This document shows, piece after piece, positions 21,101 through 31,485 of a stretch of 64,000 nucleotides of DNA (positions are counted from its first letter, which is position 1; each line of letters opens with the position of its first letter). The stretch comes from Mesostigma viride (lineage: Eukaryota > Streptophyta > Mesostigmatophyceae > Mesostigmatales > Mesostigmataceae), in the NCBI GenBank assembly GCA_009746045.1, contig RPFO01000310.1, positions 3,850,661 through 3,914,660 on the forward strand, in the 5' to 3' direction. Position numbers and translations under genes: made by a program. Under the pieces are notes generated by a model, which saw only the letters and a program-made list of their open reading frames with translations, had not been told where the DNA came from and ran no database searches.

Positions 21101-24100
21101 CGAGTAAACACGCCCGCCCGGCTGCTTCTCTTTTTTTTATTCACCCATAAGCAAACCGGTTTTCTCCCACCCACCCACCCACCCACCCACCCACCCACCC
21201 ACCCACCCACCCACCCACCCACCCACCCACCCACCCACCCACCCACCCACCCACCCACCCACCCACCCACCCACCCACCCACCCACCCACCCACCCACCC
21301 ACCCACCCAGCCCCATGGGTGTGCCCAGGTGGGCAGAGCTGCCAGCACTGGCGCTGAATTCTACACACTTGGTAGGGCACGTGGTTTATTTTTAAGGCTG
21401 ATCGTGCAAGGCTGCATTATCATATGATATGGAGGTCGGTTGTACATGAGTGTGGCAGCGTGTCTGTCCTGGAGTCGGCCCCGCCAGCACCTGCACTTGT
21501 GCTGGAGTGAAGCATCTGCAACACGGCTGCTAAACGACCTCTCTCGTGTGCCAACTTTTGGCCCCTGTGCCTTCTTGCGTGATTTGCGTTACACCCTCAT
21601 TGTGTCATGGCGTGTGGCCGCGTGGCCACCAGCCGAGTGGACCACCTGGCTGCTTCTGGGCGCGATGGCTATCTACGACCTCATCGCCGTGCTCATGCCA
21701 GGGGGGCCCCTGAAGGTGCGACCCACTTAAGGATGGATTATTTATAACATGGAGATAGGGTGGACTTTGGATAATGTAGAATGGGGTTACTTATTACAAT
21801 GTAAAATGGGATTAGAAGGTGTAGACATTAGGGGCCAAGCGAAAAGCAGCGATCAGACGATGGGAATGACGGGCGTGTTCAGAGGAAAGGTTTCTGAGTC
21901 GCACGCCATTTCTGTCCATCATATGATGCGGCCTCTGTCACGTGGACCACCCTTCCTACCCCCCCCTTCCCTCCCTCATGCGCACCGTCCTCAGCCGTGT
22001 GCCTGCTGCATGCCACCTTGACGAGGGCACATGGTCCGCACAACCACCACTTCTTATATCGCCCTATTCTGCCGCCCCCACCCACTTTCCCCCCAACTGT
22101 TACCCCTTCATTTGTCCGTCGGCCCCCTTTTTGTTTGCCCTTTTCTTCCTGACACTCTTACCCACCCACCCTGCCACCCTGCCACCCTTTCCCTCTGTCT
22201 CCCCCTCCTCCACCTTCCTTTTTTCTTCCTCCTGTCCCTTCACCCCTTGTTCCTCTTGGACCCACCCACCGGCCCCATCCACTTGTGCGTCTTGGACCCA
22301 CCCACCGGCCCCATCCACTTGTGCCTCTTGGACCCACCCACCGGCCCCATCCGCTTGCATCTCTTGGACCCACCCACCGGCCCCATCTCCCCATGGCCAG
22401 CTGCTGGTGGAGCTGGCCATGGAGCGCAACGAAGAGATCCCGGCACTCATCTACGAGGCGCGGCCGACGTCGTCCACGCAGGGCGTGCGCGTGCAAGACC
22501 GCCGACAACAGCCCACCGAGGGGCAGGGCCGCGGGTCCGGCCGAGGTGACGCGCGCTGGCAGCCACCGGTGCCCGCTCAGATGCTGGCGGCTCCACACCC
22601 TGCAGGTGCCGGCCAGATCACCGTGGTGGACGCGTCAGGCGCTGCCCCGGCCGCGCACGTGCGTGGCCACGAGGGAGGGCTATCGCAGGGTGCGCCAGGG
22701 GCACGCAGCGGGGCAGGCCGCGGCTCTTCTTCTGGCCGGCGCGACGCGGCAGCCAATGGCGCATCCCCACGGCCTGGGGACCGGATGCCAGCACCCGCGG
22801 CCAGCCAAGGGATGCCAGAAGGTCCGCAGGATTGCGGCGCACGGCATGGGGAGATGGGTGGCGTGAGCTCGGCCCATCGACCGGGAGGATTGGATGCGTC
22901 GAATGACCGTTCCCGCACACCGATGTCCTCGGCCGCGCATATCTCGACGAGCCGCCCGAGCGAGGATGGGGATTTCCCCGAACAGCTGTCCCTGCGCACT
23001 GCACGGCCACGACCCTCGGCGGACAGCCCCGCCGTCGACTCCCCAGTGGTCGCATCCCCGTTGGCCACGTTCCCGCTTCTGTACCGCGGCACGGGCCACA
23101 GCAACAGCCGCAGCCCTAGCCCGCGTCCTGCGGAGAGCCTGCGCCCTGTGGACAGCGTGCGGGCCGTCTGCTGCGGGGTGGCTCCCCCCAGGGTCTCGGT
23201 GGACGTGGATAGTGTCCCGGATGAGGCGCCGTTGAGCCAGGGGGGGTTCATGGTGCAGGGCATCCCGCTGGTGACGGCGGAGGGCCAGCCACGGCAAGGC
23301 ATGCCACCGCATGGACAGGGTGGGGACCTGGGGGGTGGTTGGGGCGGGCGGCCCAGGGCGGCCATGGAGCGTGGGTACCTGGATGCCATCTTGAACGAGG
23401 AGGAGGGTAGGCCGCGTGAGGCAGAACCGGCCAATGTGGAGGAACTGCTGGGGCTGCCGGATTCCATCAAGGTGGGTGGTCGTTTGCCGGATTCCATCAA
23501 GGTGGGTGGTTGTTTGCCGGATTCCATCAAGGTGGGTGGTCGTTTGCCGGATTCCATCAAGGTGGGTGGTTATTGCCCGATTCCATCAATGTAGGTGGTC
23601 ATTTGCTTGACTCCAGCAGCGTGTGTGGTCGATGACGACGGGTATGGTGGGTGCTCGCATCTGCCAGACTCCATGAAAGTGGGTGGCCATATCTTGATCC
23701 CCTCACGCTGGGTCTAGGTTGCCCGGTGCGCAACCCGGGTAATGTTGTGGGTGCCTGACTACACCAAAGTGCATGATGGTCAGTGCAGAAGGTGGGGCTA
23801 GCATCTGGGCGACCAAGCATGGTTGTGTCGCTGATGTGCGGGGGAAAGCAGTTTCGCACCAAAGCCCAAAGTAAGATGTCTCAAAGACAACAGCCGTAGC
23901 AAGTTTTGCTACTGAAGGAAATAGCTGTTCAAGTGCTACGTAAGTCAACAGCATCCCATTGGCGGAAAGTTAATGATGCCCGTGTCTTTGCGCCTACCTT
24001 TCTCGTTATGCCCTGCAGCTGGGCTTGGGGGACTTCATCTTCTACAGCCTGCTGGTTGGCCGTGCGGCCAAGTACGACATGCTGACCGTCTACGTGTGCT

Positions 24101-27100
24101 ACCTGGGGATTATCGCGGGGCTCGGTACGTGCGCCAGCTGGCATGGCACTATGTGAGGCAATCACTGTGCTGCTGAAAATGCATGGGCATGGGCATGGGA
24201 CTGCCGCAACTGTGTGTTTGTGGAGTGGGCCAGTGGCCTAGCCAGAGTGTCGTTGGATCCTGCCTCGCTATGTAGTCTATCGTGAGGTGGGGATTCCCGC
24301 TGCCTCAGATGATACCTAGTACATGAATCTGGGCAGGAGTGCAAGGGTAATGCATGTGTACATTGTTTGCATCTCATGCTCTTCAAAGCCTTGGGATTTT
24401 AAGAGTCTACGTCCTGTTGCTCTCCCCTGTGGTGCCTTGCTCATGTATCCGTGTGCCAGGGTTAGATTTTTAAAAGAAAATAAATTATAACATGGCTCGT
24501 TGGGAGATCATGTAGCACGTATTGCATGGCTGGGGGGTGGGGGTGAGCGGAGCCGCAAAAACTAGCTAAGCTAACTCTAATATAATCTAATTAGATAACC
24601 TAGTCTACCAAAATAAGTAAGTAAGTAAGTACTTGCGTGTCATGCGCAAAGGCATGCCACGGAGTACTATGCTAATCTCATTAGAAAAATAATTACACAA
24701 AATTTTAGACAAATATCGTCTGCATCATCCCCCAACCGTTAAGCACTAGATGGGGATGTAATCCTCATCCGAGCTGTCCTCTACTGTAATGGCAGACGAG
24801 GCGGTAGTGTAGCGGCTATCCTCAGGACCAATAACCTCCACCTGCGGACTTCTACCCTGGCTAGCAACGGGCGGCGGGGCCCGTGGGGAGAAAACAGGAG
24901 CATACCCCTCGGGAGGTGCTTATCGCAGATGGCAGCCCATTTCTCCTTGTCAATCATGCGGGCGCGGAGTACGGATAGTCCCAGAAGCCCTGCATCTTCA
25001 AGCAGTTGTGTCACATAGGTCCGGGTCGCGCCGCGCCGGTGCCCGGCGCGCGCAAGTTTGCCAGTGGGTTGCGATGGGACAAGGGGACCCTGCCATAGGA
25101 GGAGGTGTCTACCTGGTTGGCCCGTCTTAAGCCCCCCGGCAGGGCCCACATCGGTATTCACCTGGTCTGTGCGGGCAAGATGGCCGGCAAAGAGGAGGCG
25201 GCGGTGTCGGATGGTATGGGTGACAAGAGGGAGCTCGCAGTAGAGCTCGGCCCGGGTGCGGCGTTCTTGGTAGCGGACGCCGAGGATATGACGGAGCATT
25301 CGAGTGACGGTGCCGTCAAGCTGCTGGCTCAGCGCCTGGTCCAGGGTCCACGCCTCGCAGCCATAAAGGAGGATGCTGAGGACAAGGGCCTTGAACAGAA
25401 TGCGCTTGCGTCGCTCACTCAGGTAGCGACAGGTCCAGAACCTGTCGAGGCGGCGGAGGGCCGCCCAGGCCTGGCCAATGCGGGTGTTGATGTCGTCGGC
25501 CGTGGAGGGAAGCCAGCTGCCAAGGAGCTTGAAGCGAGTCGCCGGGGGGACGGGGCTGCCGTCTAGCAAGAGGAGGGTGGGTGGGGCTATCCCAGCAGGG
25601 AAGCCGATGGCCATGACCTCCGTTTTCTTGCTGATCATAAGCCCCACCGCCCGCGCTTCCAGTGATAAGCTGTCTAGCCACAGTTGGGCTGACTCTGGGG
25701 TTTCCACGAGTGTCGTGTCATCAGCGTAGATCAGATCGCTCAGGCGGTAGGGTGGGTCAACCCCGCCGTAGCTGGCGTACTCCGTGACCTCGATCCCCGG
25801 CGGGCGCCCCTCCACCCGGGCGAAGCGGGCTTGTGCACGCCGCATAATATAGTCCACCATAATGATGAATAGATATGGGGAGAGCACACAGCCCTGCCAC
25901 ACCCCGGTGTGCAGGGGAAACGCCGGAGTGACGCCGTCGGCGGTACGGACCTGGGCTTGGGACCCTTCATAGAACTGGCGGATGATCTCAACGATGTACG
26001 ATGGGACACGGAACAGGTGAAGGACCACCCACAGGGCGTCCCATATAACCGTATCGAATGCCTTGGTGTAATCCACGAAGATCAATAGCAATGGCAAGAG
26101 GCCGGGGGCCAGGCGGCCCACTTCCTCGATCAGGCGGCGCGCGGTAATAGTGACCATAACACAATTGCGACCAACACGGAAGCCCATCTGGGACTCACCT
26201 AGGTGGGGATCGAGGCTGGCGCGCATGCGGTTCAGCAGGAGACGCATGAAGACTTTCAGCACGCAGCTTTGGAGGCATACGCCGCGGTAGTTGCCGGTAT
26301 CCGCGGCGGACCCCTTGCCCTTGTACAGCATGACCCGGACAGCGGTCTTCCAATACGTCGGCGGGGGGAGGCCATCTCGTAGAATCCGGTTGCAAACACC
26401 CCGGAGGAAAGGCTCAAGCTCAGGCATCTTAACCACCTCCGGTGAAATATTGTCCACTCCCATGGCAGCATCATTGCGGAGGGTGGAGATGGCAGCAGCC
26501 CATTCCTGGGGAGTCCACTCGTCGTGGGGGCCGTCCACCAAGGGGCCGGAGAGCGGTGGGACCAGGTAGTCCGTCTCGCTGGTGGGCGCCTGCGGGGGCT
26601 CAATGGGGCCGCCTCGGCTGGCCGCAGGGCGTGCAGCTGCAGCGGGGTCAAGCGGGGGGGGCGGGCCAGGGGCCCCTGATAGTTTGGCCTGGGAGCTGAA
26701 CCAAATCTCAAGGCGTTCACTGGGGGTGCCTGGGATGTCAGCCCGTTGCGTTTCCCGGCGTCCGGTGAGACGGTCGAGAGAGCGCCAGGCCGCCTTGTGC
26801 TGGTTGGCGGCCGTGTGGCGATTGATTTCGGCGGCAAGTGTCTCCACCTCCTCCGCATGTGCGGCAGTATATGCTTGAGTAAGCCGTTCCTGGTACGGGT
26901 ACAGGTCCTCCCCGCGGCGGCGGGCCTGCGCTAGCGCCAGCCGGGCGGCAACCACCCGGGCGTCGCGCAGGTAGAGCGGGGCTGGTCGGGCGCGGGGTTG
27001 CTCGGGGAGAAGCTTAGAGCCAAGCTCCACCGATCGCATGAACAGTTCGTAGGGTGGCGTGAGATCTACACCGCGATCTGCGTCCAGGTACATCAAAGGT

Positions 27101-29458
27101 TGCGCGTCCACGAAGGCAGACCTGATTGCATCGCGGCGTATCTCATCCGCTGACCACTTCTCCCTGCGCCCACGGACGGGGCGTAAGCAGGTCCAGTCAG
27201 GGCGGGGCCGGGGGCGGCGGCGCGCAGGGGCCTGAAGACGTAGGCGCAAGGTTGCGGTGACCATGCGATGATCCGATGCGACACTGGGGGTGGTCAGCGT
27301 ACGGGCATCGATGACGGAAGAGCGCCAGCACTTGCGCACAAGTATGTAGTCCAAGCATACACATCGCCGCCGAGGGAGCATCGAGCCAGCCGCCCTGCGC
27401 ATGGGGCCCACAAAGGTCACTAGTGCATCAGGCGGTTTAGCAAACAGCGTATTGGCAGCAGTCAAGTCCCCCTCAGTGAGCAGTTGCTCAAGTAGGGGGG
27501 TGTTGGCATTGCTATCGGTTAGGCGCGGCGCATACATGCAGCCCCCGCGGCCCACGGGCAGGGTCGCGTTGGCATCCACCAAGATGGCAACGATGTATTG
27601 ACGTGGGATCTGTTTCTCTATGTCGAGCAACTGGTTGAAGAACGCTGCGCGGTCCTCGGCCGGGTGCCCAGCATGTGGGGCATATCCGACAATTACCGAG
27701 AGCATAATGGGGGTCCGTCCTTCAAGGGAGCGGAAAGTGCACTGAAGGATCCGATTCGAGCAAAGTTTGTGGTCCACGAGCTGGGCGGCAGCGGTGGGGG
27801 AGCACAGCAGGCCCACTCCTCCCTGACCCGGTGCATGCGCCGGGCCGCACAGCAGTTGCCATTGTAGTGCGAGGGTGACACGCTGAACGGGGCCCTCAAA
27901 GGAGCGTCGGTGCTCTTGGACCCCAAGCACATCAATGCCATATAGGCGGCAGTAGTGGACAAGCTCGTTGGCCCGCGGGGGGGCATCTCCCCCGGGCAGG
28001 GTGCGGACATTGTAGGTTGCGATGCGCAGCGAGTGGTGCCGGCGTTGGCCCAGCAGGGGGCGCCGGGGACCCGCGGTGTCGGCAGGGGGTTGGGGGGAGG
28101 CTGGCGGGGACGTGTGTGCGGCGTGAGATAACATAGTACTTTTCAACGCGCATAGGGCACCCTCCAGGCGGGCGGCGCGACTTGCTCGCCTGGTCTTGGG
28201 GTCAAAGAATGCAGCATACCGTTGGGAGTGCCGGGTTGCGAAAGCCAGCAGGCGCTCCTTGTTGCGAAGTTGGCGATGAAGGTCGCGGCTTTGACTCCGT
28301 TGCGTCGTCCGTGAGATTGGACTATCCAAGACACGCTCGGCCATCGGACGACGGGTGTGGGGGGTGGGTTCTAGCTAACCCCCGGTAGCTGCTCGCGGTG
28401 TGAGGGGGCGGGGAGGGCCTACTCCCTACCCCCCGCGCGTCTCCCCTCGGCGTGGTAACCTCCCGTGAGGTAACCTCCATGTGCCATGCGTCGTCCTTCC
28501 ACCGCAGCCGCACCTTCTTCGTGCGGTCAGCGAGGGCCTCCTTCGCGTCCTCTTGTGCCAGCCGGTCCCTGCGGGCGCGAAGCTGCGCCGGGGTCAGATC
28601 GTCGTCGAGACTCCAACCCAAGCCTCGTGGTAGCTTGGTGCGGTGTTGGAGAATATAGTGCTTGCCGATGGGGCGCGTAAGCACGAGCGCCACCGGCGCA
28701 TCCGCGCGCCCCGGTAGGCGGCGGACGGTGTCAATTGTGACACTGTCCTCTAGGCGGAAGTTGGTGATGAGTTCCTTCTCCACCTTGAGGCGGAGGCTCA
28801 GCCCCGTCTCCCGGGGGAGGGCCGCCACATTACGAATAATTATGGTGCGGCCGCGCCGCTCTTTGTTGTCCCGGTCGGCGAAGGTCCTAGAGACCGCCTG
28901 AGCAGTGCTAGTGGCTATTTCTTGGATGGCTGTGCTGGCCATAGTCGCGTAGGACGGGGCCACCTTCGCCACCTGCGCCTCCACGTTGTCCGCTAAATTG
29001 CCGGCCACCTGCGCCGCGAGGGTGCCGGCAACCGCCTCCGTCAGCGTGCCGGCGACCTGGGCCGCCACCTTGTCCGCCACGTTGTCCTCGATCTACCAAA
29101 ATCCTAGCTACGCTACTCAGTAAAGCGCCCCTGCCCCCTGGGGTTAGATGCCCACTATTGTTTTACTGTGTCAGTACTTTATGAACTTTGTTCTTGTCAG
29201 ATTTGGCAAGCCCACCTCTGCTCCTTGGCCGTGGGTCATTAATGCCTTCACTTGTTTGCCTCCTTGCCTGTTATCGCCTATTTCCATTGTTTATGCCTTG
29301 GTGGTGCAGGCTTGACACTGCTCCTTCTCTGTGTTTTCAAGAAGGCCTTACCAGCGCTACCCTTTTCCATTGCGCTGGGAATATCATTCTATTTTTTGGC
29401 AAGAGGAATCATGGAACCGTTGTTGGTTGGCTTCACCACACGCCTTATATTCTTTTAG
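18165..29458 (+). CDS. Presenilin, catalytic aspartyl protease of gamma-secretase (7 exons)
   Basis: Intramembrane aspartyl protease of the gamma-secretase complex in ER/Golgi and endosomal membranes. Exons with matching phases: 18165-18518, 19691-19762, 20921-21092, 21633-21715, 22401-23471, 24019-24124, 29310-29458 (stop TAG). They give 668 residues. Visible: TM1 about 35-54, TM2 about 90-112, TM3 in exon 2, TM4-5 in exon 3, an AEWT version of the LPEWT motif at 200, catalytic Asp215 in [11 protein letters not shown] (TM6), catalytic Asp589 in LGLGDF (TM7), and the PAL motif at 634-636. The start is the ATG at 18165 before MSQPELPRG. Exon 5 encodes a hydrophilic TM6-TM7 loop of over 340 residues, so the protein is about 200 residues longer than animal presenilins. 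That loop contains the normal endoproteolysis region; its function here is unknown. Intron 6 holds 4.7 kb of nested LINEs in antisense orientation. No inactivating lesion seen. Confidence 0.95.
18886..19086. repeat. 67-bp tandem repeat, three copies
   Basis: Units start at about 18886, 18953 and 19020 (AGCGCCTTATCACACATGTA ...), in presenilin intron 1. Confidence 0.93.
21167..21310. repeat. (CCCA)n microsatellite in presenilin intron 3
   Basis: About 36 copies of CCCA. It starts some 75 bases after the exon that ends at 21092. It is not a telomeric unit. Confidence 0.97.
22253..22397. repeat. 36-bp minisatellite abutting the acceptor of presenilin exon 5
   Basis: Four copies of a unit containing TTGGACCCACCCACCGGCCC and CATCCACTTGTG. 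The last runs into the splice acceptor CCATGGCCAG at 22400. Confidence 0.92.
23455..23640 (+). repeat. 30-bp repeat duplicating the splice donor of presenilin exon 5
   Basis: The unit is GCCGGATTCCATCAAG, then GTGGGTGGTCGTTT. Four near-identical copies start at about 23457, 23487, 23517 and 23547, with degenerate ones after. Each contains the exon end LPDSIK and a GTGGGT donor. The 30-base period is in frame, so use of a later donor would add 10 residues ([10 protein letters not shown]) per unit. Confidence 0.9.
24781..28344 (-). CDS. LINE-A ORF2: endonuclease plus reverse transcriptase
   Basis: 1187 residues. Residues about 106-370 are an apurinic-type endonuclease/exonuclease/phosphatase domain: [13 protein letters not shown] (Glu144), VDANAT (257-262), SDH (357-359). 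Residues about 655-950 are the reverse transcriptase: [10 protein letters not shown] (756-765), [13 protein letters not shown], and catalytic YADD (873-876). The region after 980 ([18 protein letters not shown]) is the usual conserved tail. The ATG at 28344 overlaps the end of ORF1 by 23 bases in another frame, suggesting coupled translation. A one-base deletion near 24913, compared with the copy at 14735, shifts the last ~40 codons, so the family end SSDEDYIPI (stop at 24746) is lost here. Otherwise the frame is intact. Confidence 0.93.
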   Translation of the reverse strand: MAERVLDSPISRTTQRSQSRDLHRQLRNKERLLAFATRHSQRYAAFFDPKTRRASRAARLEGALCALKSTMLSHAAHTSPPASPQPPADTAGPRRPLLGQRRHHSLRIATYNVRTLPGGDAPPRANELVHYCRLYGIDVLGVQEHRRSFEGPVQRVTLALQWQLLCGPAHAPGQGGVGLLCSPTAAAQLVDHKLCSNRILQCTFRSLEGRTPIMLSVIVGYAPHAGHPAEDRAAFFNQLLDIEKQIPRQYIVAILVDANATLPVGRGGCMYAPRLTDSNANTPLLEQLLTEGDLTAANTLFAKPPDALVTFVGPMRRAAGSMLPRRRCVCLDYILVRKCWRSSVIDARTLTTPSVASDHRMVTATLRLRLQAPARRRPRPRPDWTCLRPVRGRREKWSADEIRRDAIRSAFVDAQPLMYLDADRGVDLTPPYELFMRSVELGSKLLPEQPRARPAPLYLRDARVVAARLALAQARRRGEDLYPYQERLTQAYTAAHAEEVETLAAEINRHTAANQHKAAWRSLDRLTGRRETQRADIPGTPSERLEIWFSSQAKLSGAPGPPPPLDPAAAARPAASRGGPIEPPQAPTSETDYLVPPLSGPLVDGPHDEWTPQEWAAAISTLRNDAAMGVDNISPEVVKMPELEPFLRGVCNRILRDGLPPPTYWKTAVRVMLYKGKGSAADTGNYRGVCLQSCVLKVFMRLLLNRMRASLDPHLGESQMGFRVGRNCVMVTITARRLIEEVGRLAPGLLPLLLIFVDYTKAFDTVIWDALWVVLHLFRVPSYIVEIIRQFYEGSQAQVRTADGVTPAFPLHTGVWQGCVLSPYLFIIMVDYIMRRAQARFARVEGRPPGIEVTEYASYGGVDPPYRLSDLIYADDTTLVETPESAQLWLDSLSLEARAVGLMISKKTEVMAIGFPAGIAPPTLLLLDGSPVPPATRFKLLGSWLPSTADDINTRIGQAWAALRRLDRFWTCRYLSERRKRILFKALVLSILLYGCEAWTLDQALSQQLDGTVTRMLRHILGVRYQERRTRAELYCELPLVTHTIRHRRLLFAGHLARTDQVNTDVGPAGGLKTGQPGRHLLLWQGPLVPSQPTGKLARAGHRRGATRTYVTQLLEDAGLLGLSVLRARMIDKEKWAAICDKHLPRGMLLFSPHGPRRPLLARVEVRRWRLLVLRIAATLPPRLPLQ
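28322..29091 (-). CDS. LINE-A ORF1 (RNA-binding protein), 5'-truncated
   Basis: The open frame runs from the 5' edge of the insertion with no ATG near its start; the first usable codon is internal, so the copy has lost its 5' UTR and ORF1 N-terminus. It starts with degenerate [10 protein letters not shown]-type repeats (likely helical), then an RRM-like section ([12 protein letters not shown] ... [10 protein letters not shown]), then a C-terminal module with the hallmark [11 protein letters not shown] shared by every ORF1 in the window. By analogy with L1 ORF1p it would coat the element RNA. The N-terminal boundary is set by the target-site duplication. Confidence 0.85.
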
Positions 29459-29584
29459 CACAAGAGTTGCGTTGGTGTACATAACATGTTTGTTTTTTTT
29501 CTTTTGCATTTCACCGGGGGGTGCGAGATTTTATTTACGGTTGATGATTTATTTTTGAAAATGTATTGGTCTCATTGAACATGC

Positions 29585-29640
29585 AGGGATTAATTAATTA
29601 ATATACATGTGAAGTCCTGCGTCACGTGAGCATCAGTCCT
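29585..29640 (-). mobile_element. SINE-like 3' end fragment
   Basis: TTAATTAATATACATGTGAA then GTCCTGCGTCACGTGAG resembles the hairpin and tail of the SINE-like copy at 10755, diverged. Confidence 0.45.
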
Positions 29641-30352
29641 CAATGGGAGGGGAACATGGGATGGAATGGGCACGATAAGTAAGTAAGTAAGTAAGTACAA
29701 GTTTGCGTGTCATGCGCAAAGGCATGCCACGGAGTACTATGCCAATCTCATTAGAAAAATAATTACACATTCATGTCCCACGTAGCTCCCACAAAAACCA
29801 GCATCTTCATTAAAACAATAAGTGGAAGCATACATGTGACACTAATTGACATGCCCGGAGGCACGCCGTTCAAGGCCCTTCATGAAGTACGTTGCCCTAG
29901 AGGCAACCAAGACACGGGTGGGTGGGTGGGGAGCAAAGAAAGAGGCCGACAAAACCAGCCAGAGCGGCTTTTAGTCGCAAAACCTCCCTTATCCCTAGCT
30001 AACTGACGTCATTAAACCCTTATGTTTAGTGGATGCTAGTAAGACGCTAACCGTACAGACCGGGGGTAGAATATCCCGAATCTGCACGGCTAGTATTAAA
30101 TAATGCGTAGGTTGTTCTTTTCAGGGGCACTGCACCTCACGCCCCGTTCCGCCCGGGTATAATCAACCCAAGCGCGGAACGCACATTTTATTTAATTCAT
30201 TTTTCAACCATGCACTATATTGCATCTACTAATCACAAAAGCTCTAGCCAAACAGCTACGAGTAAACACTACGACCTATAAGCCGCTCATCCAGCGGCCT
30301 CTTGTTCCCGCATTCACGTATAGAAGAAACTCCGTTCAAAGAACCCCGATTC

Positions 30353-30505
30353 ATGTCCCACGTAGCTCCCACAAAAACCAGCATCTTCATTAAAACAATA
30401 AGTGGAAGCATACATGTGACACTAATTGACATGCCCGGAGGCACGCCGTTCAAGGCCCTTCATGAAGTACGTTGCCCAATCACCCCCGCCCTGGCTTTCC
30501 CTTGA
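30353..30505 (+). CDS. Short unknown frame in the tandem element, ubiquitin-like start
   Basis: 50 residues from ATG 30353, which is 3 bases into copy 2 (also at 29773 in copy 1 with a different end). The stretch IFIKTISGSIHVTL resembles the first beta-hairpin of ubiquitin-like folds, but it is short and could be chance. A second open stretch in another frame follows (30472-30873), so an intron or frameshift is possible. No known product. Confidence 0.2.
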   Translation: MSHVAPTKTSIFIKTISGSIHVTLIDMPGGTPFKALHEVRCPITPALAFP

Positions 30506-31485
30506 AGCCGCACTCCACCTTGCTCGTTGTCACAAGTGACCGCCCTGCCGCAAAACGGGAGCCCCCCCACATCGCCCGGAGGCGTGTGCCCGGCGGCTGT
30601 GGATGCATGGCCAGGCCCAAAAAGGCCCAGCGCATTTGCACTGCGATTGCGCACGGCCAGCCTATCATGACCCCTCTCGGGGCCCCGAGTCGGTACCGCT
30701 ATGGCCGTCTCCCCATAGACCCGGGGTGCTTCGAGAAAAAACGTGGACCTAGCCCAGGCCCCGCCAGCCCGGATGCCCGAGGCCACAGCCCCAGGCACCT
30801 GGCTGAACGAGAGTCCGTTCAGCCAAGACCGCATTCCCCCCGAGGTTTCTATGCGTGGGGAAAAAATTTCTAGCTTAGGCGCTTTTCCCATCGCCGTCCC
30901 CAGCCCCAACCACCCCCCCCTCGGCGGAAGGCAATTGCAAAGTTTGCTGGCCAGCAGCAATTTCCGAAGAAAAAGCCGCAGGCCGCGGACCGAGACACGG
31001 GTCGCCAGTGCCAGCCATCCGGCTCCAACCCGGGGTGCAAGCATCCCCAGGTACGGAGCACCAGCTCGCGCACTGGGCCGACCAAGCGACAGTTGAGCAC
31101 CCGTCACGGCATCCGGCCCACCAAAGACCCCAAGCTGGGGAAAAGGTGCGGACCGGAGGTAATCATTTTCTTTTCTTTTAGTTAACCGAGCGAGGAACTA
31201 CGCCTGGCCGGTTAACAACTGGAAGTCTCACCACTGGCCAAGTGGCCAGTGCAACCAGTGCTTTTGGGATTTTGCTCCGCAGCACCCATAGCTGCGGCTG
31301 CCGCCGCAACGACAACGAGCAAAGAAAGAGGCCGACAAAACCAGCCAGAGCGGCTTTTAGTCGCAAAACCTCCCTTATCCCTAGCTAACTGACGTCATTA
31401 AACCCTTATGTTTAGTGGATGCTAGTAAGACGCTAACCGTACAGACCGGGGGTAGAATATCCCGAATCTGCACGGCTAGTATTAA

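Larger units (their letters stand above)
24615..29091 (-). mobile_element. LINE-A non-LTR retrotransposon, nearly full length
   Basis: 4477 bases bounded by the 11-bp duplication TCTACCAAAAT (24604-24614 and 29092-29102). Minus-strand order: 5'-truncated ORF1, ORF2 with endonuclease and reverse transcriptase, 3' UTR, stem-loop and (ACTT)n tail beside 24615. The element lies antisense to presenilin inside its last intron and inside an older LINE-B tail. The RTE/CR1-like assignment rests on the apurinic endonuclease, a C-terminal [19 protein letters not shown] region and the short-repeat tail. Confidence 0.95.
24468..29140 (-). mobile_element. LINE-B 3' end in presenilin intron 6, split by LINE-A
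   Basis: Bounded by the 9-bp duplication GGGTTAGAT (24459-24467 and 29141-29149). The left part (24468-24614) carries the tail and the stem-loop (GGCTCGTTGGGAGATCATG); the right part (29103-29140) the reversed end of the ORF2 region. LINE-A lies between. Confidence 0.85.

Noticed and set aside
21167-21310. Internal telomere repeat
   Set aside because: The unit is CCCA, not a TTTAGGG- or TTAGGG-type repeat.
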